The notes below the pieces were generated by a model. It did no database searches. It worked only from the letters and a program-made list of their open reading frames with translations, and was not told the DNA's origin. Source: CAYMTT01 sp964393465 (GTDB lineage: Bacteria; Patescibacteriota; Minisyncoccia; Minisyncoccales; MHMH01). Taken from it: a stretch of 41,602 nucleotides of DNA. Within the stretch, counting starts at the first letter, position 1. Each line of letters begins with the position of its first letter. This document shows positions 6,611-13,888 of the stretch, one piece after another. Location: NCBI GenBank assembly GCA_964393465.1, contig CAYMTT010000003.1, positions 1 through 41,602 on the forward strand, read 5' to 3'. Made by a program: the position numbers and the translations under genes.

Positions 6611-7960
6611 ATGGAAAAGGACTTCAAAGTCAAACTGATAGGAATAACCGAGAACCCCCAGCTGCTTTCGACAGCCGGCGCTCTCGGATGTTTTGAGGAA
6701 AAGTCTTCGGCCCAGCTGGCAGAAAAACTGTCCTCGCTTTCCGAAGGGCAAAGAGACAAGAAAGAAAAAGGGGTTTTAAAGAACAGTTTCGGCAGCGGAC
6801 ACGGTTCGGTCGGAGACCAGAACTGTTTCGTTTTCAGCTTGGAGAACGTTCCCAGAGCCGTTACCCTGCACATTTGCCAGCCTCAATATTTGGCTCATCT
6901 CCAGCAGTCATTGAGAAGGGCAAAAGCCTCCAGGGGCTTTCATTTGCCAAAAGACGTAAGTGATTCTTCCTGCGGAGCTCAGGCCAAAAAGGTTCTCCAA
7001 GAGTCTTTCGAGCTTTACGAGAAAATGTCCGAGGAAGGGGTGCCCGGAGAAGATGCAAGGTATATTCTGCCCCTGTACGCCAGGACTCATATCCAGACTT
7101 TGGGCAACAGCAGGGAGCTTTGCCATCTTTGGCACATGACCCGCTCTCAGGAAACGCCTTCTGTGGTCAAGAAGGTGGTGGAAGCCATGATTGAAGCTGC
7201 AGCCAAAAAGGCCCCTTATCTGTTCGAGGAATTCCTATCCAACTACGAGACTCTGGCCTGGTATCCTTCGGCCCAGATTTATTCATCTTCCAACAAGGGA
7301 ATATCCGCTTTATACAAGGGAGCTTCTCCTCGGTTTATCAAGGTTCTCAAGATAAAAGGAGTTTCTCTCTTGAATTCCAATTCGTTGGATTTTCCCGAGG
7401 GAATGATCGAGGAAGCCGTAAAAGAGAGAAAAGAAGAGGAGCTGGCCAACTTGAAGCACGTCCATTTCGAATTCCTGTCCTTAATGTCCCTGGCCTGCTT
7501 TCACCAAGCCATAAGGCAGAGAACCTGGGATCAGTCGGTAGAATCGATTTACGAGGCGGTTTCTTCCAATCCCGCAGGAAGAATGACCGTTCCCGAAAGC
7601 GTAAAGAATTCCCAGTTCTCCCAGGCTTTCCGTGAGCAGCACGTCCAGATGCTGAATCTCTACCATGATTTGCAAGAGGCAGGGGTTTCCAGAGCCGAAG
7701 CTGTCGGGGTTTTGCCCCATTCCTTGAAGATTTTGGATCTTATCCATATTAACGGCTGGAACGCTCTGCATTCGGTGGGAAAGAGAACTTGCACGGAAGC
7801 GCAAACAGAGATAAGGAATATAGCCAGGGAAATTTCCCGTCACGTAAAAGAAAAATACCCCGCTTTGGGGAAGTGGTCGGAACCCCAGTGCGTCATCTAC
7901 GGTTATTGTCCCGAGAGGCGCGACTGCGGCTATTACAAAAAATTCAAAGGGGGCTCCTAA
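6611..7960 (+). CDS. thyX: Double-length ThyX-like flavin-dependent thymidylate synthase
   Basis: The ThyX family methylates dUMP to dTMP using FAD and methylenetetrahydrofolate. At about 449 residues this is twice the usual 220-250, and two ThyX-like halves can be seen. The N-terminal half has GSGHGSVGDQNCFVF, a degenerate motif region (HLQQSLRRAKAS) and ARYILPLYARTHIQ. The C-terminal half has IRQRTWDQSVES, matching the ThyX RHR-x7-S pattern with Gln for His, and later NGWNALHSVGKRTC. AGGAGG at 6600-6605 is five bases before ATG 6611, better spaced than the tandem ATG at 6608. Neighbours supply dUMP and use dTMP. Which half is catalytic is not known. Confidence 0.8.
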   Translation: MEKDFKVKLIGITENPQLLSTAGALGCFEEKSSAQLAEKLSSLSEGQRDKKEKGVLKNSFGSGHGSVGDQNCFVFSLENVPRAVTLHICQPQYLAHLQQSLRRAKASRGFHLPKDVSDSSCGAQAKKVLQESFELYEKMSEEGVPGEDARYILPLYARTHIQTLGNSRELCHLWHMTRSQETPSVVKKVVEAMIEAAAKKAPYLFEEFLSNYETLAWYPSAQIYSSSNKGISALYKGASPRFIKVLKIKGVSLLNSNSLDFPEGMIEEAVKERKEEELANLKHVHFEFLSLMSLACFHQAIRQRTWDQSVESIYEAVSSNPAGRMTVPESVKNSQFSQAFREQHVQMLNLYHDLQEAGVSRAEAVGVLPHSLKILDLIHINGWNALHSVGKRTCTEAQTEIRNIAREISRHVKEKYPALGKWSEPQCVIYGYCPERRDCGYYKKFKGGS

Positions 7961-7975
7961 AAAGCCCCTTTTTTT
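7950..7975 (+). terminator. Intrinsic terminator overlapping the thyX stop codon
   Basis: GGGGCT (7950-7955) and AGCCCC (7963-7968) form a stem with a seven-base loop that contains the TAA stop. Seven T residues follow. Confidence 0.85.
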
Positions 7976-7977
7976 GT

Positions 7978-7983
7978 TATAAT
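7978..7983 (+). promoter_or_regulatory. Consensus -10 TATAAT for deoC-gatB
   Basis: A perfect TATAAT ends eight bases before the deoC ATG (7992) and directly follows the thyX terminator. No Shine-Dalgarno is present, so the mRNA is predicted to be leaderless. Confidence 0.65.
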
Positions 7984-7991
7984 ACCAGTAT

Positions 7992-8684
7992 ATGAAAGTA
8001 GCAAAAATAATAGACCAAACTTATATTAAAAAAGGAGCTTCTTCGGAAGAAATAGAAAAAGTGGCAAAAGAAGCCAGGGATTACGGCTTCCGGGGGTTTT
8101 GCGTTTATCCCGAGCACACCGAAAAATCCAAAGAAGTGCTCGAGGGAAGCGAAGTGAATCTTACCACTTTGATCGACGCTCCCACCGGAACCAGTTCCCG
8201 CGAAAAAAGGAGGGAAATGGTCGAAAAAGCCAAAGCAGAAGGTTCCCAGGAAATAGAACTGGTAATGAAGATCGACGATTTCAAAAACGGAAAATACAAA
8301 GAAGTCTTGGAAGATTTAAAAGAGCTTTGTTCCATTCTTCCCACTAAAGTTATAATAGGATCGGGATATCTTACCGATGAGGAAGTCAAAAAAGCTTCAG
8401 AACTGGTAAAAGAATCGGGGGCTATCTGCGTGAAAACGGCTACTGTGGCAGATCCTTTGGACAGGTCCGAGCTTCCCGAAAAGGCCAAGCATCTAAAAAT
8501 AATGAAAGAATCCGCTCCCGGCCTTTTGGTAAAGGCAGCCGGAAAGATAAGAAACCTGGCCGATTTGGAGATGATGGTCCAAGCGGGAGCCGATATCATC
8601 GGCACCAGTTCCGGAGTCGAAATCGTGGATGAGTCCGAAGGCAGAAATTCCGAAAAAAAGGAAGATTGGAGAAAAATGGAATAA
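7992..8684 (+). CDS. deoC: Deoxyribose-phosphate aldolase
   Basis: DeoC cleaves 2-deoxyribose-5-phosphate to glyceraldehyde-3-phosphate and acetaldehyde in nucleoside salvage. At 230 residues it has the expected TIM-barrel motifs: LIDAPTGTS near residues 61-69, the Schiff-base lysine in CVKTATV (usual form KTSTG), and VKAAGKIR near the C-terminus (usual VKAAGGIR), followed by GADIIGTSSG. It ends three bases before the gatB ATG, so the two share a transcript although their functions are unrelated. In CPR genomes this aldolase is often part of a nucleotide-scavenging route; that role is inferred. Confidence 0.93.
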   Translation: MKVAKIIDQTYIKKGASSEEIEKVAKEARDYGFRGFCVYPEHTEKSKEVLEGSEVNLTTLIDAPTGTSSREKRREMVEKAKAEGSQEIELVMKIDDFKNGKYKEVLEDLKELCSILPTKVIIGSGYLTDEEVKKASELVKESGAICVKTATVADPLDRSELPEKAKHLKIMKESAPGLLVKAAGKIRNLADLEMMVQAGADIIGTSSGVEIVDESEGRNSEKKEDWRKME

Positions 8685-8686
8685 TT

Positions 8687-10123
8687 ATGTATTTTCCCGT
8701 AATCGGCTTAGAGATACATATTGAGCTCAAAACCCGGTCCAAGATGTTCTGTTCTTGCGCCAACGATCCGCTCGAGAGGCATCCCAACGTTAACGTTTGC
8801 CCGATCTGCATGGGTCATCCGGGAACGCTTCCCGTTATAAACAAAGAGGCCGTGGACGGCGTGATAAAGAGCGGTCTGGCTTTGAACTGCAAGGTTTCCG
8901 AAAGTTCAAAATTCGACAGAAAGAATTATTTCTATCCCGACCTGCCGAAAGGTTATCAGATTTCCCAATACGATTTGCCTTTGTGCAAAGGCGGTTTTTT
9001 GAAAATAGGCAAAAAGAACGTAAGGATAAGAAGAATACATTTGGAAGAGGATACGGGCAGGCTGATCCATCCCCAGGGAGAAGAATATTCTCTGGTTGAT
9101 TTTAATAGGGCCGGCGTTCCTTTAATGGAGCTGGTGACAGAGCCCGATTTGGAATCTGCCCAAGAAACTTCGTCGTTCGCCAAGGAACTCCAGCTTATAC
9201 TGAGATATCTGGAGGTGTCTGATGCCGATATGGAGAAAGGCCAGATGAGGGTGGAAGCCAATATATCCATGAGAAGCGACAAAAAATCCGGAGGAAAAGT
9301 TGAAATAAAGAACCTGAATTCTTTCAAGGCCGTGGAAAAAGGCATCGCCTTCGAGATAGAAAGGCAGGGGGAACTTTTAAAAAAGGGCAAAAAAGTCGTT
9401 CAGGAAACCAGGGGCTGGAATGAGAAAAAAGGGCAGACCGTTTCCCAAAGGATAAAAGAAGAGGCTCACGATTACCGCTATTTTCCCGAACCCGATTTGC
9501 CGCCTCTCGGTTTGGATAAAAAGGCCGTCGGAAAGATAAAATCGGAAATTCCCGAGCTTCCGCAGAAAAAAAGAGAAAGATTCCGCAGGGAATACGGGCT
9601 GCAGGAAAAGGAAGCCGAAGTTTTTATTCATAATAAAAGCTTGAGCGAGTATTTCGAGAAAGTGGTAAGCGAGTTTCCGCCCAATCTTGCCGAAAAAGAT
9701 GTTTTAAATCTGATAAGGCTGGCCGTAAACTACATTACCACCGATTTGCAGGGTCTTTTGCAGGGCGGCAAGGTTTCCAGTTTGAAAATAGAACCGCACG
9801 ATTTTTCAAAATTTATAAGCTTTATCCATCAAGGGGTGATTTCCAGCCGGACGGCCAAAAGCATACTGGCCGAGATGTTCGCCACCGGGGGAGATCCTTC
9901 CCATATTCTCAAAGAAAAAGATCTGGGCCAGATAAGCGACGACAAGGAGTTGGAATCGGCTGTTCAAGAGATAGTTTCCAGGAATCCCAAGGCGGTCGAG
10001 GATTACAAAAAAGGCAAAAAGAACGCCCTCCAGTTTTTAATGGGTCAAGTTATGGCGGTCACCAAGGGCAGGGCCAATCCGGAAACAGTCGCAAAGATAC
10101 TGGAGAAAATCCTTCAGAGTTGA
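8687..10123 (+). CDS. gatB: Aspartyl/glutamyl-tRNA(Asn/Gln) amidotransferase subunit B
   Basis: GatB is the tRNA-binding and kinase subunit of GatCAB, which amidates misacylated Glu-tRNA(Gln) and Asp-tRNA(Asn). At 478 residues it is full length. Family motifs include VIGLEIHIELKTRSKMFC at the N-terminus with Cys pairs (CSCAND, CPICMGHPG), the FYPDLPKGYQISQYDLPLC stretch, EIKNLNSFKAVEKGIAFE, and a C-terminal YqeY-like tail ending FLMGQVMAVTKGRANPE. A TTG at 8666 could extend the frame by seven residues, but MYFPVIGLEIH is the standard GatB start. GatA and GatC are not in this window. Confidence 0.97.
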   Translation: MYFPVIGLEIHIELKTRSKMFCSCANDPLERHPNVNVCPICMGHPGTLPVINKEAVDGVIKSGLALNCKVSESSKFDRKNYFYPDLPKGYQISQYDLPLCKGGFLKIGKKNVRIRRIHLEEDTGRLIHPQGEEYSLVDFNRAGVPLMELVTEPDLESAQETSSFAKELQLILRYLEVSDADMEKGQMRVEANISMRSDKKSGGKVEIKNLNSFKAVEKGIAFEIERQGELLKKGKKVVQETRGWNEKKGQTVSQRIKEEAHDYRYFPEPDLPPLGLDKKAVGKIKSEIPELPQKKRERFRREYGLQEKEAEVFIHNKSLSEYFEKVVSEFPPNLAEKDVLNLIRLAVNYITTDLQGLLQGGKVSSLKIEPHDFSKFISFIHQGVISSRTAKSILAEMFATGGDPSHILKEKDLGQISDDKELESAVQEIVSRNPKAVEDYKKGKKNALQFLMGQVMAVTKGRANPETVAKILEKILQS

Positions 10124-10149
10124 GTTTTACGATGCTGGAAATTAAGCTG

Positions 10150-10187
10150 AAAAGACCGTTGCCTTTCAAGCAGCGGTCTTTATTATT
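10150..10187. terminator. Bidirectional terminator between gatB and miaA
   Basis: A 12-bp stem (left arm beginning AAAGACCGTTGC at 10151, right arm GCAGCGGTCTTT) with a loop around 10163-10169 lies between convergent genes. A-rich and T-rich flanks allow it to act in both directions. It overlaps the last codons of miaA. Confidence 0.7.
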
Positions 10188-11076
10188 TCAGGAAGTTTTT
10201 TACCAGACGTTCGGCTTGCCGGCGGTTTTCAATCCAGCGGATTCTTCTGTCTTTTTTGAACCAAGTCATCTGCCTTTTGGAGAAATGCTCTATTTCTTTT
10301 TGAAGTTTTTCTGTCATTTTCAGATAATCTGTTTTTCCCTGAAGATAGCGGGCAAGATATCTGTATTCCAATCCGAATTCTTCCAGCCTTTTCCAGGAAA
10401 GAGACTTTTTCAGTTTTTTGACTTCGGACAGCATCCCTTTTTTCAATCTCTTTGACAGCCTTTTGCGGATAAGGTTTTTTATTTCTTTTCGGTCTTTTTT
10501 CACTCCTAAAATCAAAACAGGATAGGGGACAGGGTCTTTTTTTATTTTGGGAACGGGCCTTTTGGATTTTATCACTATTTCCAAAGCCCTTATCAATCTT
10601 CTTTTATTTTCTTTTTCTATGTTTTTGGCTCTTTCCGGATCCAGCTTTTTCAATCGCGAGAAAAGCTCTTTTGAAGTCTTTTTTTCCAGATTCTTTCTAA
10701 GCTTCCAGTCGGGCTTCACTTCCGGAATTAAAATTCCGTCTATCAGGGCGTAAATGTAAAAAGCGGTTCCTCCGACGACAAAGGGAACCTTTCCTTTTTT
10801 TAATATTCTTTTTATGGATTCGAGAGCCAGCTTTCGGTATTGAGCTACGCTGAATTTCTTCCTTGGAGACGCCACATCCAGAAGGTGATGAGGGATTCCT
10901 TCCATTTCTTTCCGGGTGATTTTTCCCGTTCCGATATCCATTCCCTTGTAGACTTGCCGGGAATCGGCCGAGATTATTTCTCCGTTAAATTTTCCGGCCA
11001 GTTCCACGGCAAGATCCGATTTTCCGGCTGCGGTCGGGCCCAGAACCACTATTATTTTAGCTTTGTCTTTGGGCAT
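10183..11076 (-). CDS. miaA: tRNA dimethylallyltransferase
   Basis: MiaA adds a dimethylallyl group to N6 of A37 in tRNAs reading U-starting codons. The 297-residue protein has the P-loop VLGPTAAGKSDLA (about residues 11-23), the ISADSRQVYKGMDIGTGK motif with the catalytic Asp, the PHHLLD motif and FVVGGTAFYIYALIDG. Its start overlaps the end of miaB by 20 bases on the same strand, so the two enzymes for ms2i6A37 are made together, with MiaB acting on the MiaA product. Length and order are normal. Confidence 0.96.
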   Translation of the reverse strand: MPKDKAKIIVVLGPTAAGKSDLAVELAGKFNGEIISADSRQVYKGMDIGTGKITRKEMEGIPHHLLDVASPRKKFSVAQYRKLALESIKRILKKGKVPFVVGGTAFYIYALIDGILIPEVKPDWKLRKNLEKKTSKELFSRLKKLDPERAKNIEKENKRRLIRALEIVIKSKRPVPKIKKDPVPYPVLILGVKKDRKEIKNLIRKRLSKRLKKGMLSEVKKLKKSLSWKRLEEFGLEYRYLARYLQGKTDYLKMTEKLQKEIEHFSKRQMTWFKKDRRIRWIENRRQAERLVKNFLK

Positions 11077-12076
11077 GTTTTACCAATCCTACGAGTATTT
11101 TTTCCCGGCGTTTTTTTTCTTTGAGAGGAACGCCGTCTTTCATTAAAAAGGCGGCAGTTCCCGGACGGGGAGAATATTTGGCCACGTAGGCCATGTCGAA
11201 GCCGACTTGTTTGAATAGCTTTGCCGTATTCCGGAACTGTTCTTTTGTTTCTCCCGGAAATCCCACTATGGCGTCGGTGGATAAATTAATATCGGGCATG
11301 GCCGCCCTTATTTTCTCCACCAGGGTTTTGTATTGCTTTGCGGTATAGGGTCTGTTCATTTTTTTCAGTATCCGGTCATCTCCCGACTGCAAGGGGAGAT
11401 TCAAAAACCTGGCCGCTTTTTCCGATTCGGCCATGGCTTTTATGAGCTTATCGGTAAAGTCCTTGGGATGGGGAGAAGTGAACCTTATTTTGAATTCGCC
11501 GGGAATGGAGTTTACTTCCTTTAAAAGGTCGGCAAAGTCGAAGGACTCTTTGTCAGGGGATTTGTAGTCGTTTACGTTTTCTCCCAGCAGCCATATTTCT
11601 CCGAACCCTTTTTTTGCGGCTTCTTTCGCTTCTTTGATTATTTCTTTACGGCTTCGGCAGACGAGTTTTCCTCTGGTATGAGGGACTACGCAGTAGGTGC
11701 AGAAATTATTGCATCCGTTGGAAACAGGAATCAGAGCAAGATTTTTTCCTTTTCTCAAGGGAAGAACTTCTAATTTTTCGAAATCGACCAGGGAGTCGAA
11801 AAACTTTCTGAATTTCGGCCTGTCTTTTTTGAGGATGCATCCGGTCAGCACCGTTTTAAGCTCCGGTTTTTCTTTTTTCAGTTTTTTGAACTTTGGGGAA
11901 AGCCCGTAGACTCTGTCCACTGCCGACTGCCGGACGGAACACATGTTGACCACTATTAAATCCGCTTCTTTTTCCTTTGAAGCGGGGGAATATCCTTTTT
12001 CTTCCAGGATTGAGGCTATTCTTTCAGAATCGGCTTTGTTCATTTGGCATCCGAAAGTGACAATATGATATCTCAT
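11057..12076 (-). CDS. miaB: tRNA-2-methylthio-N6-dimethylallyladenosine synthase-like methylthiotransferase, lacking TRAM domain
   Basis: MiaB-type radical SAM methylthiotransferases convert i6A37 to ms2i6A37 in tRNA. The N-terminal UPF0004 domain has its three cluster cysteines (FGCQMN, VNMCSVR, LTGCILKKD). The radical SAM motif is GCNNFCTYCVVPHTRG, followed by LLGENVNDY, LPLQSGDDRILKKMNR and STDAIVGFPGETKEQF. At 339 residues it stops shortly after the radical SAM domain, and the C-terminal TRAM RNA-binding domain of usual MiaB (about 440 residues) is missing. Overlap with miaA leaves no room for a frameshifted TRAM. Adjacency to miaA supports the specificity over MtaB or RimO. Confidence 0.9.
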   Translation of the reverse strand: MRYHIVTFGCQMNKADSERIASILEEKGYSPASKEKEADLIVVNMCSVRQSAVDRVYGLSPKFKKLKKEKPELKTVLTGCILKKDRPKFRKFFDSLVDFEKLEVLPLRKGKNLALIPVSNGCNNFCTYCVVPHTRGKLVCRSRKEIIKEAKEAAKKGFGEIWLLGENVNDYKSPDKESFDFADLLKEVNSIPGEFKIRFTSPHPKDFTDKLIKAMAESEKAARFLNLPLQSGDDRILKKMNRPYTAKQYKTLVEKIRAAMPDINLSTDAIVGFPGETKEQFRNTAKLFKQVGFDMAYVAKYSPRPGTAAFLMKDGVPLKEKKRREKILVGLVKHAQRQS

Positions 12077-12083
12077 ACAGGTT

Positions 12084-12089
12084 ATTTTA
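12084..12089 (-). promoter_or_regulatory. -10 element TAAAAT for miaB-miaA
   Basis: On the minus strand TAAAAT ends seven bases before the miaB ATG, with no Shine-Dalgarno. This is another predicted leaderless start. Confidence 0.5.
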
Positions 12090-12092
12090 GAT

Positions 12093-12121
12093 CAAAAAAG
12101 CGGCTTTTTCAAGCCGTTTTT
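12093..12121 (-). terminator. Intrinsic terminator downstream of thrS
   Basis: On the minus strand CGGCTT-GAAA-AAGCCG is followed by C and six T residues. The plus strand also shows a T run, but no plus-strand gene ends here. Confidence 0.8.
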
Positions 12122-12153
12122 AATGAGTCTCCCTTTTTTCGGGAACGGATTTT

Positions 12154-13848
12154 TTACTTAATCTCTTGAATGAATTTTTCCAGCTTGGCTTCTCCCTTGT
12201 CGCCCTTGTCCCTTTCTCTTATCCTGACGGTTTCTTTTTCCATTTCTTTGTCTCCGACCACCAGTATGTAGGGTATTTTTTGCATTTCCCCCTCCCTTAT
12301 CTTTTTGGAAACAGTTTCGTTTTCTTTTTTAACCTCCGTTCTGTATCCCAGAGAAAAAAGCTTTGAAGCTATCTCATCTGCGTATTTTTCGTGCCTTAAA
12401 CCCAGGGGAACCACCCATATTTGGACGGGTGAGAGCCCGAACGGCAGAGCTCCCGCGTAATGCTCCAAGAGCACACCTATAAACCTTTCCAGGGAGCCCA
12501 TAAGGGCCCTGTGTATCATGAAAGGCCTTTCTTTCCCGCCTTTGGGCCCGATATAGGTTATGTCGAACTTTTCGGGTAGATTGAAGTCAACCTGGATTGT
12601 GGTGCACTGCCAGGATCTTCCCAGGGAATCTTTTATCTTTATGTCTATTTTAGGCCCGTAAAAGACGCCTCCGGCAGGATCCACCCGGTAGTCCAGCTTC
12701 AGATTTTTCAAGACGTATTTCAGGGAATTGGTGGCTTTTTCCCAGCCCTTGAGGGTTCCGGCGTATTTTTCCGGACGGGTGGAAAGATATATGTCGTAGT
12801 CCTTGAATCCGAAGTCGCCGAGCATTTTCAAGCCGAACTTGAGCAATTTGGTGAGCTCTTGGGAAAGCTGGTCTGGGGTGCAGATGATGTGGGCGTCGTC
12901 CTGGGTAAAGCCTCTCACTCTGGTCAGTCCGTGCAGGACTCCTGATTTTTCGTATCTGTAGACGGTTCCCAATTCGGCGTATTTTACCGGCAGGTCTTTA
13001 TAGCTTCTTATTTTCGACTGATAGATCTTCACGTGGAAAGGGCAGTTCATGGGCTTTAACATGTATTCTTCCTCGTCTATCTTTATGGGAGAGTACATGT
13101 TCTCGCGGTAAAGGTTCCAGTGGCCCGAGGTCTTCCAGAGGTCGAGCTTGGCAATGTGAGGGGTCGCTACCCAGCGGTAGCCTTGGGAAACCAGCTCTTT
13201 ATAGAGATATTCTTCTATCAAGTGCCGGAGCGTGGCTCCTTTTGGCTGCCATAAGGGAAGCCCGGCCCCTATATCTTCGTCAATAAGGAAGAGTTCCAGC
13301 TTTTGGCCCAAAATCCTGTGATCTCTTTTTTCCGCTTCTTCCTGGCGCTTCAAATAGTCTTGCAGTTCCTTTTTGGAAGAGAAAGCCACTCCGTATATCC
13401 TGGTGAGCATTTTGTTTTTTTCCGATCCTTTCCAGTAAGCGCCGGCTATTTTGGTGAGTTTGAATCCGTCTTCGGGGAGATCTCCCGACTTTTTTACGTG
13501 GGGTCCGCTGCAGAGATCCAAAAAATCCCCGCTTTGGTACAAGGTAACTTTTTGGCCGGGGATTTCTTTTATCAGTTCCAGCTTGTAAGGCTGGCCTTTG
13601 AACATTTTTTTGGCCCGTATTTTGGAGACCTGGCTTTTTTTGAAAGGGAAGTCTTTCTTTATCAATTCTTTCATTTCTTTTTCTATTTTAGGGAGGTCGG
13701 AGGGGGAAAGTTTTTCTTTCAATTCGATATCGTAGTAAAAGCCGTTTTCTATTGATGGCCCTATGCCGAATTTGGCCTCCGGATAGAGATTTTGAACGGC
13801 GTGGGCCATGATATGGGAAAAAGAATGTCGCAGAGTTTCTATTTTCAT
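12154..13848 (-). CDS. thrS: Threonyl-tRNA synthetase (without N-terminal TGS domain)
   Basis: The enzyme charges tRNA-Thr. It starts directly with the N2 editing domain (HSFSHIMAH near residues 8-16 and LCSGPH, the HxxxH...CxxxH zinc-like site), so the TGS domain of typical ThrS is absent. The class II core shows MNCPFH, YRYEKSGVLHGLTRVRGF, the DDAHIIC motif and HRALMGSLERF, and the anticodon-binding domain follows to the end. Length is 564 residues from the chosen ATG at 13848. An in-frame upstream start would add 13 unlike residues and would lie upstream of the -10 element. It is transcribed independently of dnaE. No T-box leader is possible with such a short 5' end. Confidence 0.96.
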   Translation of the reverse strand: MKIETLRHSFSHIMAHAVQNLYPEAKFGIGPSIENGFYYDIELKEKLSPSDLPKIEKEMKELIKKDFPFKKSQVSKIRAKKMFKGQPYKLELIKEIPGQKVTLYQSGDFLDLCSGPHVKKSGDLPEDGFKLTKIAGAYWKGSEKNKMLTRIYGVAFSSKKELQDYLKRQEEAEKRDHRILGQKLELFLIDEDIGAGLPLWQPKGATLRHLIEEYLYKELVSQGYRWVATPHIAKLDLWKTSGHWNLYRENMYSPIKIDEEEYMLKPMNCPFHVKIYQSKIRSYKDLPVKYAELGTVYRYEKSGVLHGLTRVRGFTQDDAHIICTPDQLSQELTKLLKFGLKMLGDFGFKDYDIYLSTRPEKYAGTLKGWEKATNSLKYVLKNLKLDYRVDPAGGVFYGPKIDIKIKDSLGRSWQCTTIQVDFNLPEKFDITYIGPKGGKERPFMIHRALMGSLERFIGVLLEHYAGALPFGLSPVQIWVVPLGLRHEKYADEIASKLFSLGYRTEVKKENETVSKKIREGEMQKIPYILVVGDKEMEKETVRIRERDKGDKGEAKLEKFIQEIK

Positions 13849-13857
13849 AACAGGTAG

Positions 13858-13887
13858 ATTATAGCACTTTTCCGCTCTTTTTGGCAA
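13858..13887 (-). promoter_or_regulatory. Promoter for thrS
   Basis: On the minus strand a -35 TTGCCA (plus 13882-13887) is followed after 18 bases by a perfect -10 TATAAT (plus 13858-13863), ending nine bases before the thrS ATG. It begins right at the end of dnaE. No Shine-Dalgarno is present, so a leaderless mRNA is predicted. Confidence 0.75.
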
Positions 13888-13888
13888 T

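Noticed and set aside
8666..8686. TTG start extending GatB by seven residues
   Set aside because: It is inside deoC and the canonical GatB start MYFPVIGLEIH lies at 8687.
11057..11077. Frameshift removing the MiaB TRAM domain
   Set aside because: The region after the stop is occupied by overlapping, intact miaA and no TRAM-like residues appear in other frames.
13849..13888. T-box or other riboswitch upstream of thrS
   Set aside because: The interval to dnaE is only 40 bases and holds a core promoter; there is no room for a leader.
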